A program made the position numbers and the translations under genes. This document shows, one piece after another, positions 18,283-26,793 of a DNA stretch of 64,000 bases. How positions within the stretch are numbered: the stretch's first letter is position 1; each line of letters starts with the position of its first letter. The notes under the pieces are model-generated. The model was not told the DNA's origin. It saw nothing but the letters and a program-made list of their open reading frames with translations, and ran no database searches. The stretch lies in assembly GCA_021108325.1 (NCBI GenBank), contig JAIORB010000133.1:1-64000 (forward strand). Direction: 5' to 3'. This stretch comes from Bacteroidales bacterium (GTDB lineage Bacteria; Bacteroidota; Bacteroidia; Bacteroidales; UBA12077).

Positions 18283-18515
18283 AATTTATTTTTTAAAAAT
18301 TCTCTTCCGATTCCGGATTTAAAATATTTTTCTCTTTTTCTTGCTTCTTCTCTGCTAGTAACTTTTTCATAATATGCTATTTCCCATGGCTTGTAAGGAG
18401 CTGTTGATTTATTCTTACCATAATTATGTTCACTTAACCTCCTTTCCAAATCCGTTGTAAATCCCTTGTATAACCTTCCGTCTTTAACACTTTTTATAAC
18501 ATAAACAAAGAACAT
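18273..18515 (-). CDS. Small GIY-YIG domain nuclease-like protein
   Basis: An 80-residue protein consisting only of a GIY-YIG domain. FFVYVIKS and RLYKGFT form the GIY/YIG strands, followed by the conserved Arg in DLERRLSEHN, then the catalytic-region Glu in AYYEKVTSREEARKRE and the C-terminal FKSGIGREFLKNKL. Stand-alone proteins of this size are very common in Bacteroidota (UvrC/Slx1-like N-terminal superfamily) and of uncertain function. The final Leu-Asp-Leu and stop (TTG GAC CTG TAG) are supplied by the first bases of tRNA-Arg. A second copy of that tRNA start lies just upstream of the gene, so the ORF is flanked by a direct repeat of tRNA sequence. That looks like an insertion at the tRNA gene. 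Confidence 0.92.
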   Translation of the reverse strand: MFFVYVIKSVKDGRLYKGFTTDLERRLSEHNYGKNKSTAPYKPWEIAYYEKVTSREEARKREKYFKSGIGREFLKNKLDL

Positions 18516-18536
18516 ATTATTGTTTTTACTGTAGTT

Positions 18537-18587
18537 AGGTGCACCCTGCCTGCCGGCAGGCAGGTATCCATTATGCTACAGGTCCAA
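18537..18587 (-). pseudogene. tRNA-Arg 5' fragment interrupted by a 20 bp palindrome
   Basis: On the minus strand, AATTGGACCTGTAGCATAATGGATA, then 20 inserted bases, then GTGCACCT reproduces the first ~33 nt (with flank) of the tRNA-Arg gene at 18211-18282. It has no anticodon or 3' half. It lies upstream of the GIY-YIG gene, which is thus flanked by tRNA sequence on both sides. Confidence 0.85.
18545..18564. repeat. 20 bp perfect palindrome inserted in tRNA fragment
   Basis: CCTGCCTGCCGGCAGGCAGG is its own reverse complement. Compared with the intact tRNA, it lies exactly between GTGCAC and TATCC with no base lost or duplicated. Diverged relatives occur near 49569, 50579 and in the kinase gene at 56535. 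Confidence 0.85.
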
Positions 18588-18663
18588 TTGCGGTGCAAAT
18601 ATATATAAAAAACCTCAAATTATAGCTTTTTGTATAAAGCTTTCAATTTAAATATTAATGACC

Positions 18664-18696
18664 AGCCCTGCTAGGGTTTTAAACCCTGGCAGGGCT
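18664..18696. repeat. Short palindrome upstream of AsmA gene
   Basis: AGCCCTGC-TAGGGTTT-TAAACCCTGG-CAGGGCT forms a near-perfect 33 bp hairpin without a T tract. It shares the CCCTGCCAG/CTGGCAGGG words with the element at 28670-28751. Confidence 0.6.
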
Positions 18697-18785
18697 TTGG
18701 CGAATAATATCAAAATATCAGATTTATGTAAAAAATTTTAATTTTAATTACGCGATTTATAATTTTAATCTCATCTATTATTTAG

Positions 18786-18793
18786 TAAATTTG
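18786..18793 (+). promoter_or_regulatory. Putative -7 box for AsmA-family gene
   Basis: TAAATTTG matches the Bacteroidota -7 consensus TAnnTTTG, 36 nt upstream of the ATG at 18830. The -33 element is poor. Confidence 0.4.
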
Positions 18794-18829
18794 AATAATA
18801 TTTTAATTTCTAATATAAAAATCCATATC

Positions 18830-21691
18830 ATGAAAAAGATAATTAAATGGTTCTTTCGAATTTTTCTCATCCTTATCGGTTTGATTATTATTTTATTAAT
18901 AGTTATTCCAATGTTTTTTAAAGATGAGATGTTAACCAAAGTTAAAGAAGAGATTAATAACAACGTAAATGCAAAAGTTGAATTTGCCGATTTTAAATTA
19001 TCAATATTTAAGTCTTTTCCCGATTTAAATCTGGGTTTGCATGAAGTTTTAGTTACAGGTATAGATCATTTTGAAGGTGATACTTTAGTTTATTTCAAGT
19101 CATTTAATGTTCAGGTTGATTTGGTAAGTGCCATTAAAAAGAATGTTGTTGTTAAAGGAATTGTGCTAAACGAGCCATTTATTAATGGTATGGTTCTGGA
19201 AGACAGTACTGCTAACTGGGATATTACTAAACCTGTTGAAGAAATTCCGGACACAATAGCAGTTGAAGAAGAAGTAATTGAAGTGGATACGACGGCTGAA
19301 ACAATGGATTACCGTGTTGATTTACAAAAGTTTCAAATAAAAGATGCCATAATTAAATATAATGACGAAACATCAAACATGACAGCATCAATTGAAAATC
19401 TTAATTTTCTGGTTAAAGGAGATTTAGGGGTGGATTACTCGGATATAACTATTAATACTTCCATCGATGCCATTAATGTTAAAATGGACGGAATTCGATA
19501 CATGAAAAACGCTTCCTTTGGTTTTGATGCTACCATTGGTGCCGATATGGAGAATATGATATTTACTTTTAAGGATAATTTATTTTCCTTGAATGATATA
19601 GCATTAGGTTTCGAAGGTGTAGTTGAAATGCTTGAAGAAGATATTAATGTAGATGTTAAATTTGGTACTAAAAAAACAAGTTTTAAATCATTACTATCGA
19701 TGGTTCCTGCAATTTATATGAAAGGATTTGAAGAGCTAAAAACCTCAGGAAATCTTGCTTTAAGCGGTGATATAAAAGGGACATATAATGAAACACAAAT
19801 GCCATCGGCTAATATCCGACTGCTTGTTGAAAATGCTATGTTTCAATATCCTGATTTGCCAAAATCAGTAGAAAATATAAATATAGACCTTGCTATATTT
19901 TACGATGGTGTTGTAGATGATAATACGAAAGTCGATTTAAATATATTCCATGTTGAGCTGGCTGATAATCCTTTCGATATTGCCATGCACATTCGTACTC
20001 CATTTAGTGATCCGCATATTGAAGGTTCTGTTGATGCACATGTTATTTTAAATACTTTAACAGATGTATTGCCTTTAGAAGATATGAGTCTTGATGGAGA
20101 GATAACTGCCGATATTGATATTGCTGGTAATATGTCGACTATTGAAAACGAAAATTATGAAGATTTTAAAGCAACAGGTCAGTTGCAATTGAAAGATTTT
20201 ATTTTCGAAAGCGATGATTTGCCGGCTGCTGTTAAGATTATCGAAACGACATTTAATTTCACGCCTCAATATCTTGAACTAAAATCTTTTAAATCAGAAA
20301 TAGGAGAGAGCGATTTTTGGTTAAATGGTAAAATTGAGAATTATATTTCGTATGCATTAAGCGATGGTACCCTAAAAGGTGATTTGTATTTTAAATCCAC
20401 AAACATTAATGCTAATGAATTTATGACAGAAGAATCAGATACTGAAACTGATGTTACTGCAGAAGCCCAAAAATCAGAAGATATAGTTGCAGATACAACA
20501 TCAACAATGGGTATAATTGAAGTGCCTGATAGAATTGATTTTAGATTAGTATCTACCCTGGATAAAATCCTTTATGATGACATGGAGATAACAAATTTAA
20601 AAGGCACATTCCTGGTGAAAGATAAGAAGGTAATTATGGATAACTTAAATATGAATCTGTTGGATGGTAAGTTAGGTGTAAGTGGGGAATATAATACTCA
20701 GAATATTGAAAAGCCATCGACTACAATGGCATTAAATATTCAGAATATCGAGATTGAGTCGGCTGTTAATTCTTTCAGTATGATCGAGAAATTAGCACCT
20801 ATTTTAAAGAATTGTAAAGGAAAAGTATCTATTAAATTTGATTATACCAGCTTACTTGATTCTACAATGAGTCCTATATTAAGCACAATTGAAGGTTATG
20901 GCAGAGTACAATCAAAAAGTATTCAGGTTGTAGATTCAAAAACATTCGATAAACTGGCTGATTTATTAAAATTAGGCGACAAGTTTAACAATGAGTTTGA
21001 AGATGTAAATATTAGTTTTAAAATTAAAAATGGCCGTATTACAGTCGAGCCGTTTGATATAAAAGTTGATGACATTAATATGCTTGTTGGTGGATCGCAT
21101 GGTATTGATCAAACTCTGGATTATAACCTTGTTTTAACTGTTCCTCGAAAATATTTTGGAACAGCGGCAAATGATGCTTTGGAAAGCCTGCTTGATGAAG
21201 CTGCTAAGAAAGGAGTGAAAATTGATGTATCTGAAAATATAAAAGTAAAAGCTAAAGTTATAGGAACAACTACTGATCCTAAAATTACTTTAAACTACAC
21301 AGATGATTCTGGAGATGCAGAACAAAGTTTAAAAGATGAATTAAAGAAAAAAGCAAAAGAAGAATTAGAAAAAGAAGCAAGAAAGGAACTTGAAGCACAA
21401 GCACAAAAAGTTATTGATGATGCAGAGAAAGAAGCTGCTAAAATTAAGCGTGAAGCTCGTGTTGCAGCAGATAAAGCTTTAGCTGAAGGTAATAAACAGG
21501 CCGATGCATTAGTGAAAAAAGCTTCTAAAGAAGGTATGTTGGCAAAAATTGCTGCTGAAAAAACTGCTGATGAACTAAAAAAGAAAGCAAAGAAAAAAGC
21601 AGATGACATTATAAAAGTTGCTGATAAAAAAGCTGATAATATTGTAGCTAAGGCGAGAGTAAAAGCAGCTAATATTAAAAAAGGACAATAG
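18830..21691 (+). CDS. AsmA-family protein
   Basis: Start placed at the ATG at 18830 (MKKIIKWFFRIFL), 39 nt inside the longest frame. Residues ~7-30 form an N-terminal membrane anchor (FLILIGLIIILLIVIPMFF). The AsmA signature region follows directly (KVEFADFKLSIFKSFPDLNLGLHEVLV), with the C-terminal AsmA-like region at ~600-800 (NLLDGKLGVSGEYNTQNI, GYGRVQSKSIQVVDSKTFDKLADLL). AsmA proteins are envelope proteins of the bridge-like lipid-transfer group. The last ~120 residues are a Lys/Ala/Glu-rich coiled-coil tail (KKAKEELEKEARKELEAQAQ ...). The gene stands alone: tRNA and repeats precede it, and a shared terminator separates it from convergent rplS. Confidence 0.92.
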   Translation: MKKIIKWFFRIFLILIGLIIILLIVIPMFFKDEMLTKVKEEINNNVNAKVEFADFKLSIFKSFPDLNLGLHEVLVTGIDHFEGDTLVYFKSFNVQVDLVSAIKKNVVVKGIVLNEPFINGMVLEDSTANWDITKPVEEIPDTIAVEEEVIEVDTTAETMDYRVDLQKFQIKDAIIKYNDETSNMTASIENLNFLVKGDLGVDYSDITINTSIDAINVKMDGIRYMKNASFGFDATIGADMENMIFTFKDNLFSLNDIALGFEGVVEMLEEDINVDVKFGTKKTSFKSLLSMVPAIYMKGFEELKTSGNLALSGDIKGTYNETQMPSANIRLLVENAMFQYPDLPKSVENINIDLAIFYDGVVDDNTKVDLNIFHVELADNPFDIAMHIRTPFSDPHIEGSVDAHVILNTLTDVLPLEDMSLDGEITADIDIAGNMSTIENENYEDFKATGQLQLKDFIFESDDLPAAVKIIETTFNFTPQYLELKSFKSEIGESDFWLNGKIENYISYALSDGTLKGDLYFKSTNINANEFMTEESDTETDVTAEAQKSEDIVADTTSTMGIIEVPDRIDFRLVSTLDKILYDDMEITNLKGTFLVKDKKVIMDNLNMNLLDGKLGVSGEYNTQNIEKPSTTMALNIQNIEIESAVNSFSMIEKLAPILKNCKGKVSIKFDYTSLLDSTMSPILSTIEGYGRVQSKSIQVVDSKTFDKLADLLKLGDKFNNEFEDVNISFKIKNGRITVEPFDIKVDDINMLVGGSHGIDQTLDYNLVLTVPRKYFGTAANDALESLLDEAAKKGVKIDVSENIKVKAKVIGTTTDPKITLNYTDDSGDAEQSLKDELKKKAKEELEKEARKELEAQAQKVIDDAEKEAAKIKREARVAADKALAEGNKQADALVKKASKEGMLAKIAAEKTADELKKKAKKKADDIIKVADKKADNIVAKARVKAANIKKGQ

Positions 21692-21708
21692 AGTAGAATA
21701 TGTATATA

Positions 21709-21751
21709 AAAAAAACCTTCCAGTCCCGATATCGGGAGGAAGGTTTTTTTT
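21709..21751. terminator. Bidirectional terminator between AsmA gene and rplS
   Basis: AAAAAACCTTCC ... GGAAGGTTTTTT stem enclosing TCCCGATATCGGGA. A and T tracts on both sides suit termination of both convergent genes. Confidence 0.9.
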
Positions 21752-21769
21752 ATATGATAGAAATTAGAT

Positions 21770-22117
21770 TTAGAATCTCTTTTCTTTAATTCTTGCTTTT
21801 TTACCGGTTAAACTACGTAGGTAGAAAATTCTTGCTCTACGAACTCTACCATGTTTGTTAACTTCAATTTCTTCAATAAATGGAGAATTTACCGGAAATA
21901 TTCTTTCAACACCAATACCTCCTGAAATTTTTCTTACTGTAAAAGTTTCATTATGTCCGGGACTTCTTCTTTGAAGAACTACACCTTTATAATTTTGGAT
22001 TCTTTCTTTGTTACCCTCTTTAATTTTATAGTGAACAGTAACAGTATCGCCAGCTTTAAATTCAGGAAATTCCTTTTTTACAGCGAATTCATTTTCAACA
22101 ACTTTCATTAAATCCAT
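21770..22117 (-). CDS. rplS: 50S ribosomal protein L19
   Basis: A 115-residue protein matching L19 end to end: N-terminal [11 protein letters not shown], central [60 protein letters not shown], and the C-terminal [20 protein letters not shown]. It lies at the 30S-50S interface of the ribosome. Length is normal for the family. It appears monocistronic here, without the rimM/trmD neighbours found in many bacteria, and shares a terminator with the convergent AsmA gene. The first ATG is preceded by an AGG-containing stretch and agrees with the usual L19 N-terminus. Confidence 0.98.
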   Translation of the reverse strand: MDLMKVVENEFAVKKEFPEFKAGDTVTVHYKIKEGNKERIQNYKGVVLQRRSPGHNETFTVRKISGGIGVERIFPVNSPFIEEIEVNKHGRVRRARIFYLRSLTGKKARIKEKRF

Positions 22118-22601
22118 CCTGATATACTATTTTTAAATTTTGTATTCGATTTTAACAGAGCGCAATATTACGAATATTTTTTGATAATTAATAATTTTTT
22201 TATTTAAAAATTGCCAGATATTTCAAAATATCTATCGCTTTGCAAAATACAAATATCTTAATAATTTAATAATCAGCAAAATATTATCTGGATTAATATT
22301 TTAACTTCATTAATGTTTTGATATATAGTAATTTGTAGTATTGTAAGTAATTTGCGAATAGGGCTTGAAAATAAGAATCTTTGAAATATTCTTAATTGAC
22401 TATAAATGACTTTTTGTTATATATTGAAAATTGTTGTGGAATGTTGGAAGGATGGAATATTGAAGGGAGTGAGTGTAATTGTTAATAGTATTCTTTCCAT
22501 GATTCCTCCCGAAAACTTTTGGGATTCCATTATTCCCATTCTTGAGATGTTTTTATGAATATACCTTTTTAGAGGGTAGGTTGGTTATTGATATTTACAT
22601 T
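22118..22601. other. Intergenic region, no gene seen
   Basis: A 484 bp AT-rich gap holding the rplS upstream region. The only structure noticed is a short hairpin at 22507-22524 (TCCCGAAAACTTTTGGGA). No ORF has support. Confidence 0.6.
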
Positions 22602-23609
22602 TTACTTTATTGGAAAATATACTCTTGTTTCCCATTTACTTTGATCAGGCTCTTGCATTGGATCTGTGATATAAACTTCCCAGGGCGAACCAATAATTTC
22701 AAGACCATTTTCGGTTATATACTTTTGCAATGCTCCGTAAGTTGTTTTTACAGTATTGAAATGTCCAAAATGAGATGCCACTATAGTTTTGCTGGCAGGT
22801 AATTCAATAAATTTTATATTTTCTTTTCCTGTTATTTCTTTATTAATAGGAAGTCCGCATTCAAGCATTGTATGTCCTTCAACTTTGCACGCATGGTAAA
22901 TAGCAAACGGAGATCCTGTCATTTCAATATTATTATTCTTTAAATAAGCCATAAGAGTTGTGTACATATCAAACATTTTACTGCTTAATTTATCCATTGC
23001 ACATTGCTCTTTTATTGTTACAGCAAGTAAGCCTTCAAAATAGGTTTCCTTAATTTTACCAGTTCGTCCGGTCAAATCCGGTAAGCTTTCAACTAGTGAT
23101 TTAAAATTGCTTAAACCTTTTTCAAACTGCGAACCTAAGGATTTATCCATAAATAATCCAAACCATTTTTCTATAGGATAAGATAAGGTTCTTTCAAGAG
23201 CCCAAATTATTTTAGTGCCTTTATCTGTTTTAATAAAGTTCCATATAACATCCGATTCCATACTTTGAGGCGCAATAAATTCAATTTTAGATTTTATTAG
23301 TTCATTTGGTACAAACTCTTTAATTGTAATTTTACCTTCTCCGATTATTTCTCCTTTCCATGAATATCCGGAACCTATTACTTTAGGTGTCATTTGAACA
23401 TTCATTTCTGCTTCAGGATCTGTCTCAATCCATGGATCCCATTTGGCTCTTTGGTTCATATCGACAGCAGTTTGAAAAACAATATTAACTGGTTTTTCTA
23501 CAACAGTAGATCTTTCAATATGAAAATTTGATGGTAAAAACAAAGGAATAATTAAGAAAAGGGCAATAATAATTAATATAATTATGCCAAGCCATTTTAA
23601 GAATTTCAT
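22602..23609 (-). CDS. SRPBCC domain plus GyrI-like effector-binding domain protein
   Basis: A 335-residue protein. Residues 1-~28 form a membrane anchor or uncleaved signal (WLGIIILIIIALFLIIPLFL). Residues ~30-175 form a polyketide cyclase/SRPBCC fold (FHIERSTVVEKPVNIVFQTA, RAKWDPWIETDPEAE, IIWALERTLSYPIEKWFGLF). Residues ~185-335 resemble a GyrI-like/AraC effector-binding domain (GSPFAIYHA, LECGLPINKE, ASKTIVASHFGHFNTVKTTY, EVYITDP). Proteins with this pairing are frequent in Bacteroidota, where they presumably bind a small hydrophobic ligand outside the cytoplasmic membrane. The ligand is unknown. It seems monocistronic. Confidence 0.9.
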   Translation of the reverse strand: MKFLKWLGIIILIIIALFLIIPLFLPSNFHIERSTVVEKPVNIVFQTAVDMNQRAKWDPWIETDPEAEMNVQMTPKVIGSGYSWKGEIIGEGKITIKEFVPNELIKSKIEFIAPQSMESDVIWNFIKTDKGTKIIWALERTLSYPIEKWFGLFMDKSLGSQFEKGLSNFKSLVESLPDLTGRTGKIKETYFEGLLAVTIKEQCAMDKLSSKMFDMYTTLMAYLKNNNIEMTGSPFAIYHACKVEGHTMLECGLPINKEITGKENIKFIELPASKTIVASHFGHFNTVKTTYGALQKYITENGLEIIGSPWEVYITDPMQEPDQSKWETRVYFPIK

Positions 23610-23690
23610 GATTTATGGATTTAAAAGGTTTTTATCAAATTTACTAATATTAATAACAAAAATCCAGTATAAATTGTTTGGGGTAAACAA

Positions 23691-23720
23691 AAAAAACCGC
23701 TGATTTTCAGCGGTTCTTTT
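23691..23720 (-). terminator. Terminator of C69 dipeptidase gene
   Basis: AACCGCTGA and TCAGCGGTT form a perfect 9 bp stem. Reading the minus strand, a run of T follows, so it terminates the gene ending at 23781. Confidence 0.88.
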
Positions 23721-23780
23721 ATATTATATATTTTACGGTATTTAATCAGTCATTAGTCTAACCCTTAAAACTTAAACCTT

Positions 23781-25454
23781 CTAGTGTCCGGCTTCACCTT
23801 TTACTTTAAATTTATCTCCTGTTTCCTGTATAATGAGTTTATACCATTCTTCTCCATAACCAGGATATTGCACCTTAGGAGTAATATATATATTACTTTC
23901 AGGAACAGGTCTTGCTTCTTTTAAATTACCATCTAAGAATTTGGTAAATAAGTGAGCATAAAGCTTTTTCCATGTATATACAGTTTTATTTCCCTGATCA
24001 ACTGAATAATTTGTAATAAATGCAACAGCTTGTTCAGGATTGCTTTTATACATTTCTGCAGCTGCTTTATCAATACCTTTTACTTGTTCAATATATCCTA
24101 ATTCAAGTTTGTCTTGTACTTTCTGAATATCAGGAAGCATTGCTGAATATCTTGTATATGCAAAATTAGAAACCTGGTTAAATACCCAGAAAGCAGCATT
24201 ATCGCTATACTCCATTATTGATCCATTACCTACAGCATAAGTTTCAGGAACTTCAGTCATACCACAATACATTGGGTTGTAAACAGTTGAATAAGCATCA
24301 TCAACACTAAACCAAATAATTCCTCCAATAGGATCTGGTAACCAGTTACGGCTTTGTGTTACAAATGAAAAACCTGTTTGCTGTGTTGAAGTTGCTCTTT
24401 CGTTAAAATATTGTTGTCCTTCAACTTTCCAGTATAAAGGTCTCCATCGAACGATTGAATTATACGGACCGGCTCCAACATCTTTTGTCATGTCCATTGG
24501 AGTATTTTGATAGTAATCTCTCATTAAACCCATTACATCACGAACAGATAATTTTTTATCAGGTTTAATCCATAATGGCATTCTGTTCTCAAGATTTTCT
24601 CCCATTGCATAATCAAGATATTGACTCATGTTGCTATTTACTCTGTTGAAAGCAGCAAAAACGCGAGCTTCACAAAATCTAGCACCACCAAAATCTAGTG
24701 GAGCATAGATATCAGAGAAACTAAAATCTTTATCTTTTCCATCAAAATATCCCATTTCACGCGCAAATGATATTACATCAGGAGAATGATATGTTGTTTG
24801 ATTTGGATCGTTAAAGTTATTTTCTTTCTTGAAAGGGAAAGTCGTTATACGTGCATGGTTAGCATGACCTGAAATATATCCGTCAGGAATCTGACGAGCA
24901 ACCCATACAGCTCCTGTAATACCGGGGCCTTTTCCGATTAATTCCATAATCCAAACTTCGTTAGGATCAGAAATTGAGAATGATTCTCCTGTACTGGCAT
25001 AACCATATCTTTTTACAAGATTCGCCATTATTTTGATAGCTTCTCGTGCAGTTCTTGCTCTCTGTAATGCAATATAAATTAAACTTCCATAATCAACTAT
25101 ACCAGTGGAATCTTGTAATTCTTTTCGCCCGGTATAAGTTGTTTCACCTATTGCCACTTGATTTTCATTAATATTTCCAATAACATTATAGGTATGTTCA
25201 ACTTGTTCAATTTCACCTAAGTATTTACCGGTATCCCATTCGTAAACTTTTAACATTGTACCTTTAGGATAATCTGCTGCAGGCCAATGGTATAATTCTC
25301 CGTATAAAACATGAGAATCAGCAGCATAGGTAATCATGGTTGAGCCATCTGCTGAAGCACCCTTGGTGATTAAGAAGTTTGTACAAGCAAAGCTTGTATT
25401 TATCAGTAGAACTGATAGTAGAGTTAACGTAATAGTTAAAAATGTTTTTTTCAT
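23781..25454 (-). CDS. C69-family dipeptidase (secreted)
   Basis: A 557-residue N-terminal-nucleophile hydrolase of peptidase family C69. Residues 1-23 form a signal peptide (FLTITLTLLSVLLINTSFA). Cys24 immediately after it is the expected catalytic nucleophile, exposed by cleavage in CTNFLITKGASADGSTM. Further family motifs are NENQVAIGETTY, EAIKIMANLVKRYGYASTGE, SFSISDPNEVWIMELIGKGP, and ISGHANHARIT. The C-terminal third contains WVFNQVSNFAYTRY. These enzymes cleave dipeptides, so a role in periplasmic or external peptide use is likely. The gene stands alone with its own terminator. Confidence 0.95.
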   Translation of the reverse strand: MKKTFLTITLTLLSVLLINTSFACTNFLITKGASADGSTMITYAADSHVLYGELYHWPAADYPKGTMLKVYEWDTGKYLGEIEQVEHTYNVIGNINENQVAIGETTYTGRKELQDSTGIVDYGSLIYIALQRARTAREAIKIMANLVKRYGYASTGESFSISDPNEVWIMELIGKGPGITGAVWVARQIPDGYISGHANHARITTFPFKKENNFNDPNQTTYHSPDVISFAREMGYFDGKDKDFSFSDIYAPLDFGGARFCEARVFAAFNRVNSNMSQYLDYAMGENLENRMPLWIKPDKKLSVRDVMGLMRDYYQNTPMDMTKDVGAGPYNSIVRWRPLYWKVEGQQYFNERATSTQQTGFSFVTQSRNWLPDPIGGIIWFSVDDAYSTVYNPMYCGMTEVPETYAVGNGSIMEYSDNAAFWVFNQVSNFAYTRYSAMLPDIQKVQDKLELGYIEQVKGIDKAAAEMYKSNPEQAVAFITNYSVDQGNKTVYTWKKLYAHLFTKFLDGNLKEARPVPESNIYITPKVQYPGYGEEWYKLIIQETGDKFKVKGEAGH

Positions 25455-25543
25455 AGTTAATTTATTATTTGTTATTTATTTATAGTTAAAACATAAGTCT
25501 GACAAAAATAGAAAAATAATTAAACTAAAAAAGTTAAAATGAT

Positions 25544-26683
25544 TTACATCATTAACTCAACAATTTTAATTCTGTCTTCATCAGAAAACTCATGATACAT
25601 ACCATTAATTTTTGTTTTAAGCATTTGTTCAGTAATTTTCTTTTGCTTTTCTTTTCCAATGTTAATATCTGATAGTTTTACAGGGCAGTCAATAGATTTA
25701 AAAAACTTTTCAAGATTTTCAATAGTTTCATCTACAGAGTTTGTTCCGAATAACTGATTTCCTAATTTTTTAATTCTTTCAGGAATTCTTTCTTTTTGAA
25801 GTTTTAGCCATGCCGGATAAGCAATAGAAAGTGTCGCACCGTGAGGTGTATCATAAAGATACGAAATATTATGGCCAATATCATGTACACCCCAGTCACC
25901 ATTTTTTCTTCCGTAATTGGTCATCCCGTTTAAAGCTGTTGTTGCTGCCCACATAATATTTGCACGATACTCATAGTTTTCAAGATCTTTTAAAAGCAAA
26001 GGCCCGTATTCCATAGCCTCTTTTATAATTACTTCTACAAAACGATCGGATAGGGAGGCTTCACCTTCACCAAAGTACGCTTCTAAGGTGTGAGCAATTA
26101 AATCAACAATACCGTAAGCTGTATAATTTTTTGGCACCGAGTAAGTAAATTCAGGATCAAGAAACGAATGTTTAGGGTAATTTAATGATGACACATATCC
26201 GATTTTTTCGCCGGTTTCGTGATTTTGCAATACTGCTGCACCATTCATTTCAGTACCCGTTGCAGCCAATGTTAAAACTGCAATTAAAGGTTTTGTTATT
26301 TCAGGTTTTGCTTTATATTTCATTATCGCCCACGGATCAGTACTATTTGCAATTGCTAAAGCGGTTATTTTAGCCGAATCAATTACACTGCCTCCACCTA
26401 CAGCAACAATAACATCAATATTGTTAAGTATACCAATTTGTGCTGCTTCTGAAACATCATCAACCAGTGGGTTTGGTTTAATTCCTGAATACTCGAAAAC
26501 TTCAGCATTAATCGATTTTAACTGAACTATTATTTTATTGTAAATGCCATTTTTTTGAATTGAACCTTTTCCATACATTAATAATACCCGTTTACCGTAT
26601 TCCAGTACAGTTTCACCAAGACTGTCAGTTACATTTCTACCAAAATGGAGTTTTGTTGGATTATATGCAGTAAAATTTTCCAT
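25544..26683 (-). CDS. Iron-containing alcohol dehydrogenase (YqhD/butanol dehydrogenase-like)
   Basis: A 379-residue protein of the group III metal-dependent alcohol dehydrogenases. The N-terminus YNPTKLHFGRN is typical of the YqhD/BdhA branch. The NAD(P)-binding segment is VIVAVGGGSVIDSAK. The metal ligands lie in IVDLIAHTLEAYF and in VHDIGHNISYLYDTPHGATL, which has the conserved His residues. The expected reaction is reversible reduction of an aldehyde or ketone to an alcohol using NAD(P)H, with Fe or Zn in the cytoplasm. The substrate cannot be assigned. It lies upstream of the C69 gene on the same strand, with an 89 nt gap and no visible functional link. Confidence 0.94.
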   Translation of the reverse strand: MENFTAYNPTKLHFGRNVTDSLGETVLEYGKRVLLMYGKGSIQKNGIYNKIIVQLKSINAEVFEYSGIKPNPLVDDVSEAAQIGILNNIDVIVAVGGGSVIDSAKITALAIANSTDPWAIMKYKAKPEITKPLIAVLTLAATGTEMNGAAVLQNHETGEKIGYVSSLNYPKHSFLDPEFTYSVPKNYTAYGIVDLIAHTLEAYFGEGEASLSDRFVEVIIKEAMEYGPLLLKDLENYEYRANIMWAATTALNGMTNYGRKNGDWGVHDIGHNISYLYDTPHGATLSIAYPAWLKLQKERIPERIKKLGNQLFGTNSVDETIENLEKFFKSIDCPVKLSDINIGKEKQKKITEQMLKTKINGMYHEFSDEDRIKIVELMM

Positions 26684-26793
26684 GTTATTTAATGTTCTGT
26701 TTTATAAATGATCAATTGAAAGTTTATTTGTAGCAATTTTAGTTTAGATATTCTATAAGACAAAATATCAACGGAAAAGTTTAAGATAAGATT

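Noticed and set aside
21295..21609. 104-codon minus-strand ORF
   Set aside because: It is the antisense shadow of the Lys/Ala-rich tail of the AsmA protein and consists mostly of Ser, Ala and Phe.
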